Below are positions 8,362 through 17,632 of a stretch of DNA of 64,000 nucleotides, one piece after another. The DNA comes from Rubellimicrobium mesophilum DSM 19309 (GTDB lineage Bacteria > Pseudomonadota > Alphaproteobacteria > Rhodobacterales > Rhodobacteraceae), in NCBI RefSeq assembly GCF_000600335.2, contig NZ_KK088563.1:1-64000 (forward strand), read 5' to 3'. The notes below the pieces were generated by a model that worked only from the letters and a program-made list of their open reading frames with translations, was not told the DNA's origin and did no database searches. Numbering within the stretch: the first letter of the stretch is position 1; each line of letters starts with the position of its first letter. Position numbers and translations under genes: made by a program.

Positions 8362-10291
8362 CCTCGGCCTCCAACCGCACGAGGGGGGCGCCGGCCTCGA
8401 CCTGCTCCCCTTCCGCGACCAGCACCTCGGCCACCCGGCCGTCGCGCGGCGCCGAGAGGGCGTGCTCCATCTTCATGGCCTCGACGACGACGAGCCGGTC
8501 GCCCTTGGCCACCGCCTGCCCCGCCGCCACGAGCACCGCCCGGACAAGACCGGGCATCGGGGAGGCCGTCACGTCGTGGCCCGTCGCATCCACGTCGCGG
8601 TCGAGGGGGTCGGAGTGGTCGAAGACCCAGGTCCCCTCGCGTCCGCCGAAGACCGTCACGCGGGTCGGCTCGGCGACCGCATCGAAGGCCGCACCACTGC
8701 CGATCCGCCATCCGTCCTCGCCTCGGGCGGCCTCGCGCGTCCGACCATCCATCGTGATCCGGGCGCCGCGCGGGCCAGCGAGTGCCAGGGTCACGGCCTG
8801 CGGCTCATCCTTCCATCGCAGGTCGACGCGCCGGGACAGGGGGGTCCAGAGGTGGAAGCCGGCCAAGGGGCCGTCCGCCGGTCCCGCCGCCGCCAGCGCG
8901 GCCACCGCGACCGCCTCGGGCGGGGGTGGGCCCGACGGGACCAGCCGGTCGAGGTCGCGCGCGATGAGGCCGGTGTCCACCTCGCCCGCCCGAACCCTCT
9001 CGTGTCGGACAAGCGCCGAGAGGAAGCCGAGGTTCGTGACGCAGCCGGCCACCCGTGTCTCGTCCAGCGCCCGTCCGAGCTTGACCAGCGCCTCGGCGCG
9101 CGTGGGCGCGAGGGCGACGAGCTTGGCGATCATCGGATCGTACCAGGGGGTGATCTCGTCCCCTTCGCGCACCCCGGTCTCGACCCGCACGCCGCCGGGG
9201 AAGCGCAGATGCGCGAGGCGCCCCGTCGCGGGGAGGAAGCCCGCCGGCACGTCCTCGGCATAGAGCCGGGCCTCGACGGCGTGACAGTGGAGGCGAAGGT
9301 CCTCCTGCCGGCGCGGCAGCGGCTCGCCGCTCGCGACCCGGAGCTGCCATTCGACGAGGTCCACGCCCGTCACGGCCTCGGTCACGGGATGCTCGACCTG
9401 GAGCCGGGTGTTCATCTCCATGAACCAGAACCGGCTGGGATGCAGGCCGTCCGAGGCGTCGGCGATGAACTCGACCGTGCCGGCGCCGCTGTAGCCGACC
9501 GCCATGGCCGCGCGCACCGCCGCCTCGCAGATCGCGGTGCGCATCGCGGGGGTCATGCCGGGGGCGGGTGCCTCCTCGATCACCTTCTGGTGGCGGCGCT
9601 GGAGCGAGCAGTCGCGCTCGAAGAGGTGGACGGCATGGATTCCGTCGCCGAAGACCTGCACCTCGATGTGGCGGGGGGTGGAGACGTATTTCTCGATCAG
9701 GACCGCGTCGTTGCCGAAGGCGCCTTTCGCCTCCCGCTTCGCGCCCTCCAGCGCCTCGGCGAACCGCGAAGGGTCGTCCACCCGCCGCATCCCCTTGCCG
9801 CCGCCGCCCGCGACGGCCTTGATGAGGATGGGATAGCCGATCCGCCGGGCCTCGCGGGACAGCCGCTCGGGCGACTGATCCTCGCCGTGGTAGCCAGGCA
9901 CCACCGGGACGCCCGCCCGCTCCATCAGCGCCTTGGCGGCGTCCTTGAGGCCCATGGCGCGGATCGCCTTGGCCGATGGCCCGACGAAGACGAGGCCAGC
10001 CGCCGCGACGGCCTCGGCGAAGTCGGGGTTCTCGGAGAGGAAGCCGTAGCCGGGGTGGATCGCCTGCGCGCCCGTGGCGCGGGCGGCCTCGATGATCGCG
10101 GCGCCGTTCAGGTAGCTCTCGGCAGCCGGTGGAGGCCCGATCCGCACCGCCCGGTCGGCCATCGCGACGTGCCGCGCCTCGGCATCGGCGTCCGAGTAGA
10201 CGGCCACCGTCTCGACGCCCAGCCTACGGGCCGTGTCGATGACGCGGCAGGCGATCTCTCCCCGGTTGGCGATCAGGATGCGCTGGAACAT
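8354..10291 (-). CDS. liuD: Methylcrotonyl-CoA carboxylase biotin-carrying alpha subunit
   Basis: A 645-residue biotin-dependent carboxylase subunit; with the beta subunit it turns 3-methylcrotonyl-CoA into 3-methylglutaconyl-CoA. The N-terminal biotin carboxylase domain starts MFQRILIANRGEIACRVI and has the ATP-grasp glycine loop KAVAGGGGKGMR. The C-terminal biotinyl domain has EAMKMEHAL with the biotin-accepting Lys at about 607. The start at 10291 gives the classical N-terminus; the longer open frame upstream overlaps the beta-subunit gene. It lies four bases downstream of that gene and overlaps the lyase gene. A propionyl-CoA carboxylase is excluded mainly by context. Confidence 0.93.
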   Translation of the reverse strand: MFQRILIANRGEIACRVIDTARRLGVETVAVYSDADAEARHVAMADRAVRIGPPPAAESYLNGAAIIEAARATGAQAIHPGYGFLSENPDFAEAVAAAGLVFVGPSAKAIRAMGLKDAAKALMERAGVPVVPGYHGEDQSPERLSREARRIGYPILIKAVAGGGGKGMRRVDDPSRFAEALEGAKREAKGAFGNDAVLIEKYVSTPRHIEVQVFGDGIHAVHLFERDCSLQRRHQKVIEEAPAPGMTPAMRTAICEAAVRAAMAVGYSGAGTVEFIADASDGLHPSRFWFMEMNTRLQVEHPVTEAVTGVDLVEWQLRVASGEPLPRRQEDLRLHCHAVEARLYAEDVPAGFLPATGRLAHLRFPGGVRVETGVREGDEITPWYDPMIAKLVALAPTRAEALVKLGRALDETRVAGCVTNLGFLSALVRHERVRAGEVDTGLIARDLDRLVPSGPPPPEAVAVAALAAAGPADGPLAGFHLWTPLSRRVDLRWKDEPQAVTLALAGPRGARITMDGRTREAARGEDGWRIGSGAAFDAVAEPTRVTVFGGREGTWVFDHSDPLDRDVDATGHDVTASPMPGLVRAVLVAAGQAVAKGDRLVVVEAMKMEHALSAPRDGRVAEVLVAEGEQVEAGAPLVRLEAEDG

Positions 10292-10295
10292 CGGG

Positions 10296-11891
10296 TCACA
10301 TCCGGAAGACGCCGAAGCGCGTGGGCTCGGGCGGGGCGCCGAGGGCGGCAGCCAGCGACAGGGCCAGCACCTCGCGCGTGCGGCGCGGGTCGACGATGCC
10401 GTCGTCCCAGAGCCGGGCGGAGGCATAGAGCGGGTGGCTCTGGCGCTCGAACATCTCCAGGGTCGGGCGCTTGAACTCGGACTCCTCCGCGGGGTACCAC
10501 TGGCCGCCGTTCCGCTCGATCCCCTCGCGCCGGACGGTGGCGAGGACGCCCGCCGCCTGCTCGCCGCCCATGACGCTGATGCGCGAGTTGGGCCAGGTCC
10601 AGAGGAAGCGCGGCGAGTAGGCCCGTCCGGCCATGCCGTAGTTGCCCGCGCCGAAGGAGCCGCCGACGATCACAGTCACCTTGGGCACGCCGGTCGTCGC
10701 CACGGCCGTGACCATCTTGGCGCCGTGGCGGGCGATGCCCTCGTTCTCGTAGCGACGGCCGACCATGAAGCCGGTGATGTTCTGGAGGAACACCAGCGGC
10801 ACGCTCCGCTGGGAGCAGAGTTCCACGAAGTGCGCGCCTTTCTGGGCGGACTCGGAGAAGAGAACGCCGTTGTTGGCGACGATCCCGACCGGCTGGCCCA
10901 TCACCTCGGCGAAACCGGTGACCAGCGTCTCGCCGAAGCGCGCCTTGAACTCGTCGAGTCGGGAGCCGTCCACGATGCGGGCGATGACCTCGCGGATATC
11001 GTACTGGGTGCGGAGGTCGGCGGGGACGAGGCCGAGGATCTCCTCGGGGTCGTGGGCGGGCGGCTCGCCCTCGGGGAGCGCGCCGGCCTTGCGGTTGAGG
11101 CTGGCCACGGCCCGGCGGGCGAGCGCGAGGGCGTGGAGGTCGTCCTCGGCGAGGTAGTCGGCGACGCCCGAGAGTCGGGTGTGCACGTCGGCGCCGCCCA
11201 AGTCCTCGGCGCTCACCACCTCGCCGGTCGCGGCCTTCACGAGGGGCGGTCCGGCGAGGAAGATGGTGCCTTGGTCGCGGACGATGATGGACACGTCCGA
11301 CATGGCGGGGACATAGGCGCCTCCGGCGGTGCAGGAGCCCATGACGACGGCGACCTGGGGGATGCCCTTCGCGCTCATCCGGGCCTGGTTGTAGAAGATG
11401 CGGCCGAAGTGATCGCGGTCAGGGAAGACCTCGTCCTGGTTGGGGAGGTTCGCGCCGCCCGAGTCCACGAGGTAGACGCAAGGGAGATGGCACTCCTCCG
11501 CGATCTCCTGGGCGCGGAGGTGCTTCTTGACCGTCATCGGGTAGTAGGTCCCGCCCTTCACGGTGGCGTCGTTGCAGACCACCATGACCCAGATGCCGTG
11601 GATGCGCCCCACGCCGGCAATCAGGCCCGCCCCCGGTGCGGCGCCGTCGTACATCCCGTGCGCGGCGGTGGCGCCAATCTCGAGGAATGGCGAGCCGGCG
11701 TCGAGAAGGTTGCCGATGCGGTCGCGCGGGAGGAGCTTGCCGCGTGAGACGTGGCGCTGGCGGGCGGTCTCTCCGCCACCCTGAGCGGCGGATTCGGCGG
11801 CTTGTCGGACCAGCTCCAGCAGGGCGAGGTGCGCCGTGCGGTTGGCCTTGAAGGTCTCGGAACTGGGCTGGGCCTTGGTGTTCAGGCGCAT
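10296..11891 (-). CDS. liuB: Methylcrotonyl-CoA carboxylase carboxyltransferase beta subunit
   Basis: A 531-residue carboxyltransferase that moves CO2 from biotin to 3-methylcrotonyl-CoA. Two crotonase-like halves are seen: the first with [34 protein letters not shown] and [16 protein letters not shown], the second with [27 protein letters not shown] and [16 protein letters not shown]. These are typical of the MCC beta subunit rather than propionyl-CoA carboxylase. The gene begins right after the stop of the isovaleryl-CoA dehydrogenase gene with no spacer, and is four bases ahead of the alpha subunit gene. Confidence 0.94.
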   Translation of the reverse strand: MRLNTKAQPSSETFKANRTAHLALLELVRQAAESAAQGGGETARQRHVSRGKLLPRDRIGNLLDAGSPFLEIGATAAHGMYDGAAPGAGLIAGVGRIHGIWVMVVCNDATVKGGTYYPMTVKKHLRAQEIAEECHLPCVYLVDSGGANLPNQDEVFPDRDHFGRIFYNQARMSAKGIPQVAVVMGSCTAGGAYVPAMSDVSIIVRDQGTIFLAGPPLVKAATGEVVSAEDLGGADVHTRLSGVADYLAEDDLHALALARRAVASLNRKAGALPEGEPPAHDPEEILGLVPADLRTQYDIREVIARIVDGSRLDEFKARFGETLVTGFAEVMGQPVGIVANNGVLFSESAQKGAHFVELCSQRSVPLVFLQNITGFMVGRRYENEGIARHGAKMVTAVATTGVPKVTVIVGGSFGAGNYGMAGRAYSPRFLWTWPNSRISVMGGEQAAGVLATVRREGIERNGGQWYPAEESEFKRPTLEMFERQSHPLYASARLWDDGIVDPRRTREVLALSLAAALGAPPEPTRFGVFRM

Positions 11892-13049
11892 TCAGAGACC
11901 CACCAGCTCGCGCCCGATCAGCATCCGGCGAATCTCCGAGGTGCCGGCGCCGATCTCCATGAGCTTGGCGTCGCGGAAGAGACGGCTCACGGTCGAGTCG
12001 TTCAGGAACCCCGCGCCGCCGAGCGCCTGCACCGCCTGATGCGCCTGCGCCATGGCCTGTTCGCTCGCGTAGAGGACGCAGCCCGCCGCGTCGGCCCGCG
12101 TGACCCGGCCGGCGTCGCAGGCGCGGGCGACCTCGTAGGTGTAGGCGCGGGCGGTGGCGAGGGCCACGTGCATGTCGGCGACCTTGGCCTGCATCAGTTG
12201 GAACGTGCCAATGGGCTGGCCGAACTGCTTGCGCTCTCGGACATAAGGGAGGACCTCGTCCAGGCAGGCGGCCATGATGCCGAGGCCGATGCCTGACAGC
12301 ACGACGCGCTCGTAGTCGAGGCCGGACATGAGGACGCGGACGCCCCTCCCCTCCTCGCCCAGGACGTTCTCGGGCGGGACCTGGGCGCCATCGAAGACGA
12401 GCTCGCCGGTGTTGGAGCCGCGCATTCCCAGCTTGTCGAAATGCGGGGTCCGGGTGAAGCCGAGGGTGCCCGCGTCGACGAGGAAGGCGGTGATGCCCTT
12501 GGACCCGGCCTCGGGGTCGGTCTTGGCGTAGACGATGGCCACGTCGGCGTCGGGGCCGTTGGTGATCCAGTACTTGCCGCCGTGGAGGACATAGGCGTTG
12601 CCCACCTTCTCGGCACGGGTCCGCATACCGACCACGTCGGAGCCCGCCCCCGTCTCGGACATGGCGAGGGCGCCGACCCGGCGGCCCGCCACGAGGTCGG
12701 GGAGGGTGCGGCGCTTCTGGTCCTCGGTGCCGTTCAGGGCGATCTGGTTGACGCAGAGGTTGGAATGCGCGCCGTAGGAAAGCGCCACCGAGGCGGAGGC
12801 GCGGGCGATCTCCTCCACCGCGACCACATGGGCGAGGTAGCCAAGGCCGGTGCCGCCGAACTCCTCGGGGACGGTGAGGCCGAGGAGGCCCAGCTCGCCC
12901 ATCTCGGGCCAGAGCTCGGGCGGGAAGCGGTTCTCGCGGTCGATCTCGGCGGCCATGGGCTTGAGGCGCTCCTGGGCCCAGCGGTGGACCATGGCGCGCA
13001 GCTCGTTCACGTCCTCGCCGAGGTCGAAGGTCATGGCGGCGTGGGTCAT
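11892..13049 (-). CDS. liuA: Isovaleryl-CoA dehydrogenase
   Basis: A 385-residue FAD-dependent acyl-CoA dehydrogenase; oxidises isovaleryl-CoA to 3-methylcrotonyl-CoA and passes electrons to ETF. Motifs: ALAMSETGAGSDVVGMRTRA and YWITNGPDADV in the FAD/substrate region, GLDYERVVLSGIGLGIM whose Glu is at the position of the catalytic base in isovaleryl-CoA dehydrogenases, and the C-terminal QALGGAGFLNDSTVSRLFRDAK and EIGAGTSEIRRMLIGREL. It lies one base after the oxidoreductase gene and directly abuts liuB. The ATG five codons in (MTFDLGED) is a possible alternative start. Confidence 0.93.
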   Translation of the reverse strand: MTHAAMTFDLGEDVNELRAMVHRWAQERLKPMAAEIDRENRFPPELWPEMGELGLLGLTVPEEFGGTGLGYLAHVVAVEEIARASASVALSYGAHSNLCVNQIALNGTEDQKRRTLPDLVAGRRVGALAMSETGAGSDVVGMRTRAEKVGNAYVLHGGKYWITNGPDADVAIVYAKTDPEAGSKGITAFLVDAGTLGFTRTPHFDKLGMRGSNTGELVFDGAQVPPENVLGEEGRGVRVLMSGLDYERVVLSGIGLGIMAACLDEVLPYVRERKQFGQPIGTFQLMQAKVADMHVALATARAYTYEVARACDAGRVTRADAAGCVLYASEQAMAQAHQAVQALGGAGFLNDSTVSRLFRDAKLMEIGAGTSEIRRMLIGRELVGL

Positions 13050-13050
13050 G

Positions 13051-16000
13051 TCATTCTGCCGCCAAGGCGTGACCGGCGGGCGGCTCGGCGCCCCGGTCGA
13101 GGTCTGCGAGGAGCTTGGTCCGACGCTCGGCCGCCTGGGCCATGGCCGCGTCCTTTACCGGCCCGAAGCCCCGGATCTGGTTGTAAAGGTCGAGCAGCGC
13201 GAGAGCCTTGGGAGCGGTGCGGTCGTCGAGGAGGGCAAGAACCTTGGCCACGTCAGCCTCGTAGTCGGGGATGAGGGCGCGCTCGGCCCGGCGCTCGGCG
13301 GTGTGGCCGAAGGGGTCGAAGGCACTGCCGCGCAGGGACTTGAGGCGGGCGAGCGTCCGGAGAACCGGGAAGAGCCAAGGGCCGAACTCGTGCTTTACGG
13401 GGCGGCCGGTGGGGCCGGGCTTGGCCAGGAACGGGGGCGCGAGATTCAGGGACAGCTTCATGTTGCCATCGAAGCTGTCCTCCAGACCTTTGCGGAACTC
13501 GGGCGCGGTGAGGAGGCGGGCGACCTCGTATTCGTCCTTGGGGGCGAGGACGCGGGCGTAGCCGTGGGCGACGGAGCGGACGATCTTGCGGGCGGTCTCC
13601 TTGTCGGAGAGGCCGACGGTCGCCGTTTCGACCCGCGCCACGAGGGCGGCGTAGCGAGAGGCCAAGCGGCTGTTCTGGTAGGCAGCCAGGTGCGCCTTGC
13701 GCTGCACGACCAGCTCCTCGGTCGTCATGTCCTCCATGGACCGGCGCGGCGCCTCGAGCTTGGGGAGCCTCGCGGGGTCATCGGCCATGACGCGGCCCCA
13801 GGCGAAGGCGTCGAGGTTGGTGTCCACGGCCACCTTGTTGAGGCGGATCGCCTGCTCGATGGAGTCGTGCGAGACAGGGATCAGGCCCTTCTGCCAGGCG
13901 TAGCCGAGCATCAGGATGTTGGACGCGATCTCGTCCCCGGCGACGGCGAGGCCTGCCGCCGTGAAGTCGTGGAAGTGCCGCTCGCGCAGGTGGCCCGCGA
14001 GCATCCCCTCGACCTCGCGGGTGCGGAAGTCGAAGTCGCGGTGCAGCACGAAGTCCGAGACCGGGGTCATGTGGGTGTTGACGACGCCGGCCGTCCGCTC
14101 GGGGTTGCAGAGGACGGCGGCCTCCTTGGAGACGGCGACGACCGTGTCGGCGGCCAAGAGGACGTCGGCGCCGCCGGTGACGATGCGCGGCTCGGTCGGA
14201 GCATGGTCGGCGGGGCCGATGCGGATGTGGCTCAGGACCGCGCCGCCCTTCTGCGCGAGACCCGCCATGTCGAGCACCATGGGCGAGAGGCCGTCCATGT
14301 GCGAGGCCATGGCAAGGATCGCGCCGATGGTCAGGACGCCGGTGCCGCCGACGCCTGCGACCGCGACGTTCCAGGGACGGTCGAGGACGGGGCGCTGGGG
14401 CTCGGCTAGGTGGCTCGTGTCCGGGCGGTCGGCGGCGGCGAGCTTGCGGGGCTGGCCGCCGCGCACGGTCACGAAGCTCGGGCAGAAGCCCTTGAGGCAG
14501 GAGTAGTCCTTGTTGCAGGTGGACTGGTTGATGCGGCGCTTGCGGCCCATCTCGGTTTCCAGCGGCTCGACGGCGACGCAGTTCGATTGCACCGAACAGT
14601 CGCCGCAGCCCTCGCAGACCTCCGGGCTGATCCAGAGGCGCATGTCGGGGTCCGGCAGCGTGCCGCGCTTGCGGCGGCGGCGCTTCTCGGCGGCGCAGGT
14701 CTGGACGAAGACGATGGCGGTGACGCCCTTGATCTCGCGCAGCTCTCGCATGGTGTCGTCGATGGCGTCGCGGTGGCGGATCACGGTGCCGGGGGGGAGC
14801 GCCTCGGGCTTGTAGGCCTCGGGGGTCTCTGCCAGGAAGCGGATCTCCTGCACGCCCTCGTCGCGGAGCATGTGGGCCACGCGCTCGGGCGTCAGGGGGC
14901 CGTCGACGTGCTGGCCGCCGGTCATAGCCACCGCGTCGTTGTAGAGGAGCTTGTAGGTGATCGGCGTCCCCGCCGCGACGGACTGGCGGATGGCGAGGAG
15001 GCCGGAGTGGTAGAAGGTCCCGTCGCCCAGGTTGACGAAGCGGTGCGGCTCGTCGGTGAAGCGGGAGATGGCGGTCCAGGGGACGCCCTCGCCGCCCATG
15101 TGGGTGATGGTGTCGGTGTTCCGGTCCATCCACTGGACCATGTAGTGGCAGCCGATCCCCGCCATGGCGGTCGAGCCCTCGACCACGCGGGTCGAGGTGT
15201 TGTGCGGGCAGCCGGCGCAATACCAGGGGCGGCGGATCACCGGCGGCTGGTGGCCGGTCATGGCGCGCTCGATGCCTTCTAAGCGCTCGACGCGCTCGGT
15301 GATGCGGGCCTTGAGGTCGTCGGGGATGCCGTTCGCCACCAGCCGGTCCACGATGGCGCGGGCGACCTCCGCCACCGTCAGGCCCGCCGAGAGGTGCAGG
15401 AAGGGCCGGTCCATGTGGTCGAACTTGCCGACGATCCGGGGCCGCACGTCGGCGCGCCAGTTGAAGAGCTGCTGCTTGATCTGGTGCTCGATGATCTCGC
15501 GCCGCTCCTCGACGATCAGGACCTCCTCGAGGCCTTCGGAGAAGTGGCGGATGCCCTCGGGCTCCAGCGGCCAGGGCATCCGGACCTTGTAGATGCGGAC
15601 GCCGATCTGGTGCAGTTCGCGCTCGCCCAGGCCCAGTTCGTGCAGCGCCTGGTCCACGTCCTCGTAGGCCTTGCCGGAGGCGACGATGCCGAAGCGGGCG
15701 CGGGGGGTGTCGAAGGTGACCTCGTCCAACCGATTGGCGCGGGCGAAGGCGCGGGCGGCGTAGCCCTTGTATTCCTGGAGCCGCTCGTCCTGCACCAGGG
15801 GCGGGTCGGGCCAGCGGAGGTTGAGGCCGCCGGGCGGGAGCTCGAAGTCCTCGGGGATCACGAATTGGCGCTTCTCGGGGGCGAGGTCCACGACGGCGGT
15901 GGTCTCGACGGTCTCGGAGATGACCTTGAAGCCGACCCAGCAGCCGGAGAAGCGGCTCATGGCGATGCCGAGGAGGCCCAGGGGCAGGAACTCGTGGACG

Positions 16001-16521
16001 GAGCTCGGGTAGAGCACCGGCATGATCGCCGAGATGAAGGCGTGGTCGGACTGGTGCGGGATCGAGGAGGACTTGCATGTGTGGTCGTCGCCCGCGACCG
16101 CGAGGACGCCGCCGTATTGCGAGGTGCCGGCTGCGTTGGCGTGCTTGAACACGTCGCCCGAGCGGTCCACGCCGGGACCCTTGCCATACCACATCCCCAC
16201 GACGCCCTGCTTGCGGGCGCCCTTGGAGAGCGGGACCTGCTGGCTGCCCCAGACGGCGGTGGCGGCGAGGTCCTCGTTGATGCCGGGCTGGAAGTGGATG
16301 TCGAGCGGGTCGAGGAACTTCCTGGCCGCCCAGATCTGCTGGTCGAGGCCGCCCAGCGGCGAGCCGCGATAACCCGAGATGAAGGCGCCGGTGTTGAGGC
16401 CCGCCGCGCGGTCGCGGCGCATCTGCGTCATGGGCAGGCGCACGAGGGCCTGGATGCCGGTGAGGAAGACGCGGCCTTCCTCGGCGGTGTACTTGTCGTC
16501 GAGCGAGACGGCGATGGTCAT
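13051..16521 (-). CDS. Indolepyruvate (2-oxo acid) ferredoxin oxidoreductase, fused subunits
   Basis: A 1156-residue single-chain 2-oxo acid:ferredoxin oxidoreductase. Such enzymes use thiamine pyrophosphate and iron-sulfur clusters to decarboxylate aryl (or branched) 2-oxo acids to acyl-CoA. Parts in order: N-terminal pyruvate-binding domain (GYRGSPLGGLDQQIW), TPP-binding domain (IGCHYMVQWMDRNTDT, VNLGDGTFYHSG), Cys-rich segment at about 634-665 (CEGCGDCSVQSNC then CNKDYSCLKGFCP), gamma-type domain (GVGGTGVLTIGAILAMASH) and a C-terminal extension. The start at 16521 has AGGAGGGGG just upstream; the in-frame upstream codons lack this. It is the first gene of the leucine operon, one base from liuA, suggesting it acts on transaminated amino acids. 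Cytoplasmic. Confidence 0.9.
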   Translation of the reverse strand: MTIAVSLDDKYTAEEGRVFLTGIQALVRLPMTQMRRDRAAGLNTGAFISGYRGSPLGGLDQQIWAARKFLDPLDIHFQPGINEDLAATAVWGSQQVPLSKGARKQGVVGMWYGKGPGVDRSGDVFKHANAAGTSQYGGVLAVAGDDHTCKSSSIPHQSDHAFISAIMPVLYPSSVHEFLPLGLLGIAMSRFSGCWVGFKVISETVETTAVVDLAPEKRQFVIPEDFELPPGGLNLRWPDPPLVQDERLQEYKGYAARAFARANRLDEVTFDTPRARFGIVASGKAYEDVDQALHELGLGERELHQIGVRIYKVRMPWPLEPEGIRHFSEGLEEVLIVEERREIIEHQIKQQLFNWRADVRPRIVGKFDHMDRPFLHLSAGLTVAEVARAIVDRLVANGIPDDLKARITERVERLEGIERAMTGHQPPVIRRPWYCAGCPHNTSTRVVEGSTAMAGIGCHYMVQWMDRNTDTITHMGGEGVPWTAISRFTDEPHRFVNLGDGTFYHSGLLAIRQSVAAGTPITYKLLYNDAVAMTGGQHVDGPLTPERVAHMLRDEGVQEIRFLAETPEAYKPEALPPGTVIRHRDAIDDTMRELREIKGVTAIVFVQTCAAEKRRRRKRGTLPDPDMRLWISPEVCEGCGDCSVQSNCVAVEPLETEMGRKRRINQSTCNKDYSCLKGFCPSFVTVRGGQPRKLAAADRPDTSHLAEPQRPVLDRPWNVAVAGVGGTGVLTIGAILAMASHMDGLSPMVLDMAGLAQKGGAVLSHIRIGPADHAPTEPRIVTGGADVLLAADTVVAVSKEAAVLCNPERTAGVVNTHMTPVSDFVLHRDFDFRTREVEGMLAGHLRERHFHDFTAAGLAVAGDEIASNILMLGYAWQKGLIPVSHDSIEQAIRLNKVAVDTNLDAFAWGRVMADDPARLPKLEAPRRSMEDMTTEELVVQRKAHLAAYQNSRLASRYAALVARVETATVGLSDKETARKIVRSVAHGYARVLAPKDEYEVARLLTAPEFRKGLEDSFDGNMKLSLNLAPPFLAKPGPTGRPVKHEFGPWLFPVLRTLARLKSLRGSAFDPFGHTAERRAERALIPDYEADVAKVLALLDDRTAPKALALLDLYNQIRGFGPVKDAAMAQAAERRTKLLADLDRGAEPPAGHALAAE

Positions 16522-16621
16522 GCCACCCCCTCCTGAACGGCACGACGATGGGCGCGGCGAGGCGCGGTCATCGGCGGTGCTCCTCCCACCCGGCTTCGCG
16601 TGGCCGGGCCTCCTGAAGGAA

Positions 16622-16649
16622 ATGTTAGCACCGGGGGGACGGTTTCCAA
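16622..16649 (-). promoter_or_regulatory. Sigma-70-like promoter of the oxidoreductase-liu operon
   Basis: On the minus strand TTGGAA (16649-16644) and TAACAT (16627-16622) are separated by 16 bases. This resembles a housekeeping promoter and lies about 100 bases upstream of the operon's first start codon at 16521. The match is moderate; no experiment supports it. Confidence 0.4.
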
Positions 16650-16657
16650 GAAGGTCA

Positions 16658-16673
16658 GTGACGGTGACGTAAA
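16658..16673 (-). promoter_or_regulatory. Possible LiuR-type (MerR) operator
   Basis: Minus-strand TTTACGTCACCGTCAC. MerR-family LiuR sites known in proteobacterial leucine operons are, as I recall them, imperfect palindromes close to TTTACGTAAACGTCAA; 13 of 16 positions agree. It lies next to the promoter of the only leucine operon here. Further TGACG repeats continue to 16688. No MerR gene is in the window. Confidence 0.35.
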
Positions 16674-16690
16674 ATGTGACGTGACGTTCC

Positions 16691-17632
16691 TCATCGCTCG
16701 CCTCGCCGGTAGGGGGCCATGAGGGCCTCGGGGACACGGGCGCGGCGGGAGACGAGAACCAGGGCGAGGATCGAGAGGAGGTAGGGCGCCATCAGGAAGA
16801 GCTGGTAGGGCACGCCCGGGACGGCGTTCTGGAGGCGGAGCTGGTAGGCGTCGAAGAGCGCGAAGAGCAGCGCGCCGAGCAGCGCCTTGCCGGGGCGCCA
16901 GGAGGAGAAGACCACCAGGGCGATGCAGATCCAGCCCCTGCCCTGCACCATGTAGGGGAAGAAGCTGTTGAAGGCGACCGTGGTCAGGAACGCTCCGCCG
17001 ACGCCCATTAGCGCCGAGCCCGCGACGACCGCGCCGGTGCGGAGTCGGATGGGGTTGAGGCCCTGCGCCTCGACGGCGTGGGGGTTCTCGCCGGTCATGC
17101 GGATCGCCAGGCCGAGGGGCGTTCGGGCCAGGACGTAGGACAGCACCGCGACCGTCGCGAGCGCGAGGTAGGTGGGCGCGGCCTGGTCGAAGAGGACCTC
17201 GCCCAGGAAGGGAATCGTGGAGAGGCCGGGGATGGGGAGCGGGCGGAAGGGCTGGATGGTCGGGGGGGATTCGCCGACGACCACGAGGAGGCGGTAGAGA
17301 TAGTAGGAGAGCGACGACGCGAAGAGCGTGATGCCGAGGCCGGAGACGTGCTGGGAGAGGCCGAGGGGCACGGTGAGCCAGGCGTGGAGGAGTCCGAAGA
17401 GCGCGCCCGCGAGGCCGGCGGCGAGGAGGCCGGTCCAGAGGTCGGCGCCCTGGTAGACGGCGAGCCAGCCGATCATGGCGCCGAAGGTCATGATGCCTTC
17501 GATGCCGAGGTTCAGGACGCCCGCGCGCTCGCAGAGGAGCGCGCCGAGGGTGCCGAAGATCAGCGGCGTGGCGATGCGGAGGACGGCGGCCCAGAGGCTC
17601 GCGGTGAGGAGGAGGTCGAGCGCGCCGGTCAT
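16691..17632 (-). CDS. BMP-type nucleoside ABC transporter permease
   Basis: A 313-residue inner-membrane permease of the BPD_transp_2 family, the second permease of a BMP-type (purine nucleoside/riboflavin class) importer. About eight to nine hydrophobic helices are visible, starting LRIATPLIFGTLGALLCERAGVLNLGIEGIM, a family hallmark, and the coupling-helix-like GENPHAVEAQGLNPIRLR. It overlaps the preceding permease gene by four bases (ATGA). The order is ATPase, permease, permease; the binding protein lies separately beyond the aminopeptidase gene. Confidence 0.88.
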   Translation of the reverse strand: MTGALDLLLTASLWAAVLRIATPLIFGTLGALLCERAGVLNLGIEGIMTFGAMIGWLAVYQGADLWTGLLAAGLAGALFGLLHAWLTVPLGLSQHVSGLGITLFASSLSYYLYRLLVVVGESPPTIQPFRPLPIPGLSTIPFLGEVLFDQAAPTYLALATVAVLSYVLARTPLGLAIRMTGENPHAVEAQGLNPIRLRTGAVVAGSALMGVGGAFLTTVAFNSFFPYMVQGRGWICIALVVFSSWRPGKALLGALLFALFDAYQLRLQNAVPGVPYQLFLMAPYLLSILALVLVSRRARVPEALMAPYRRGER

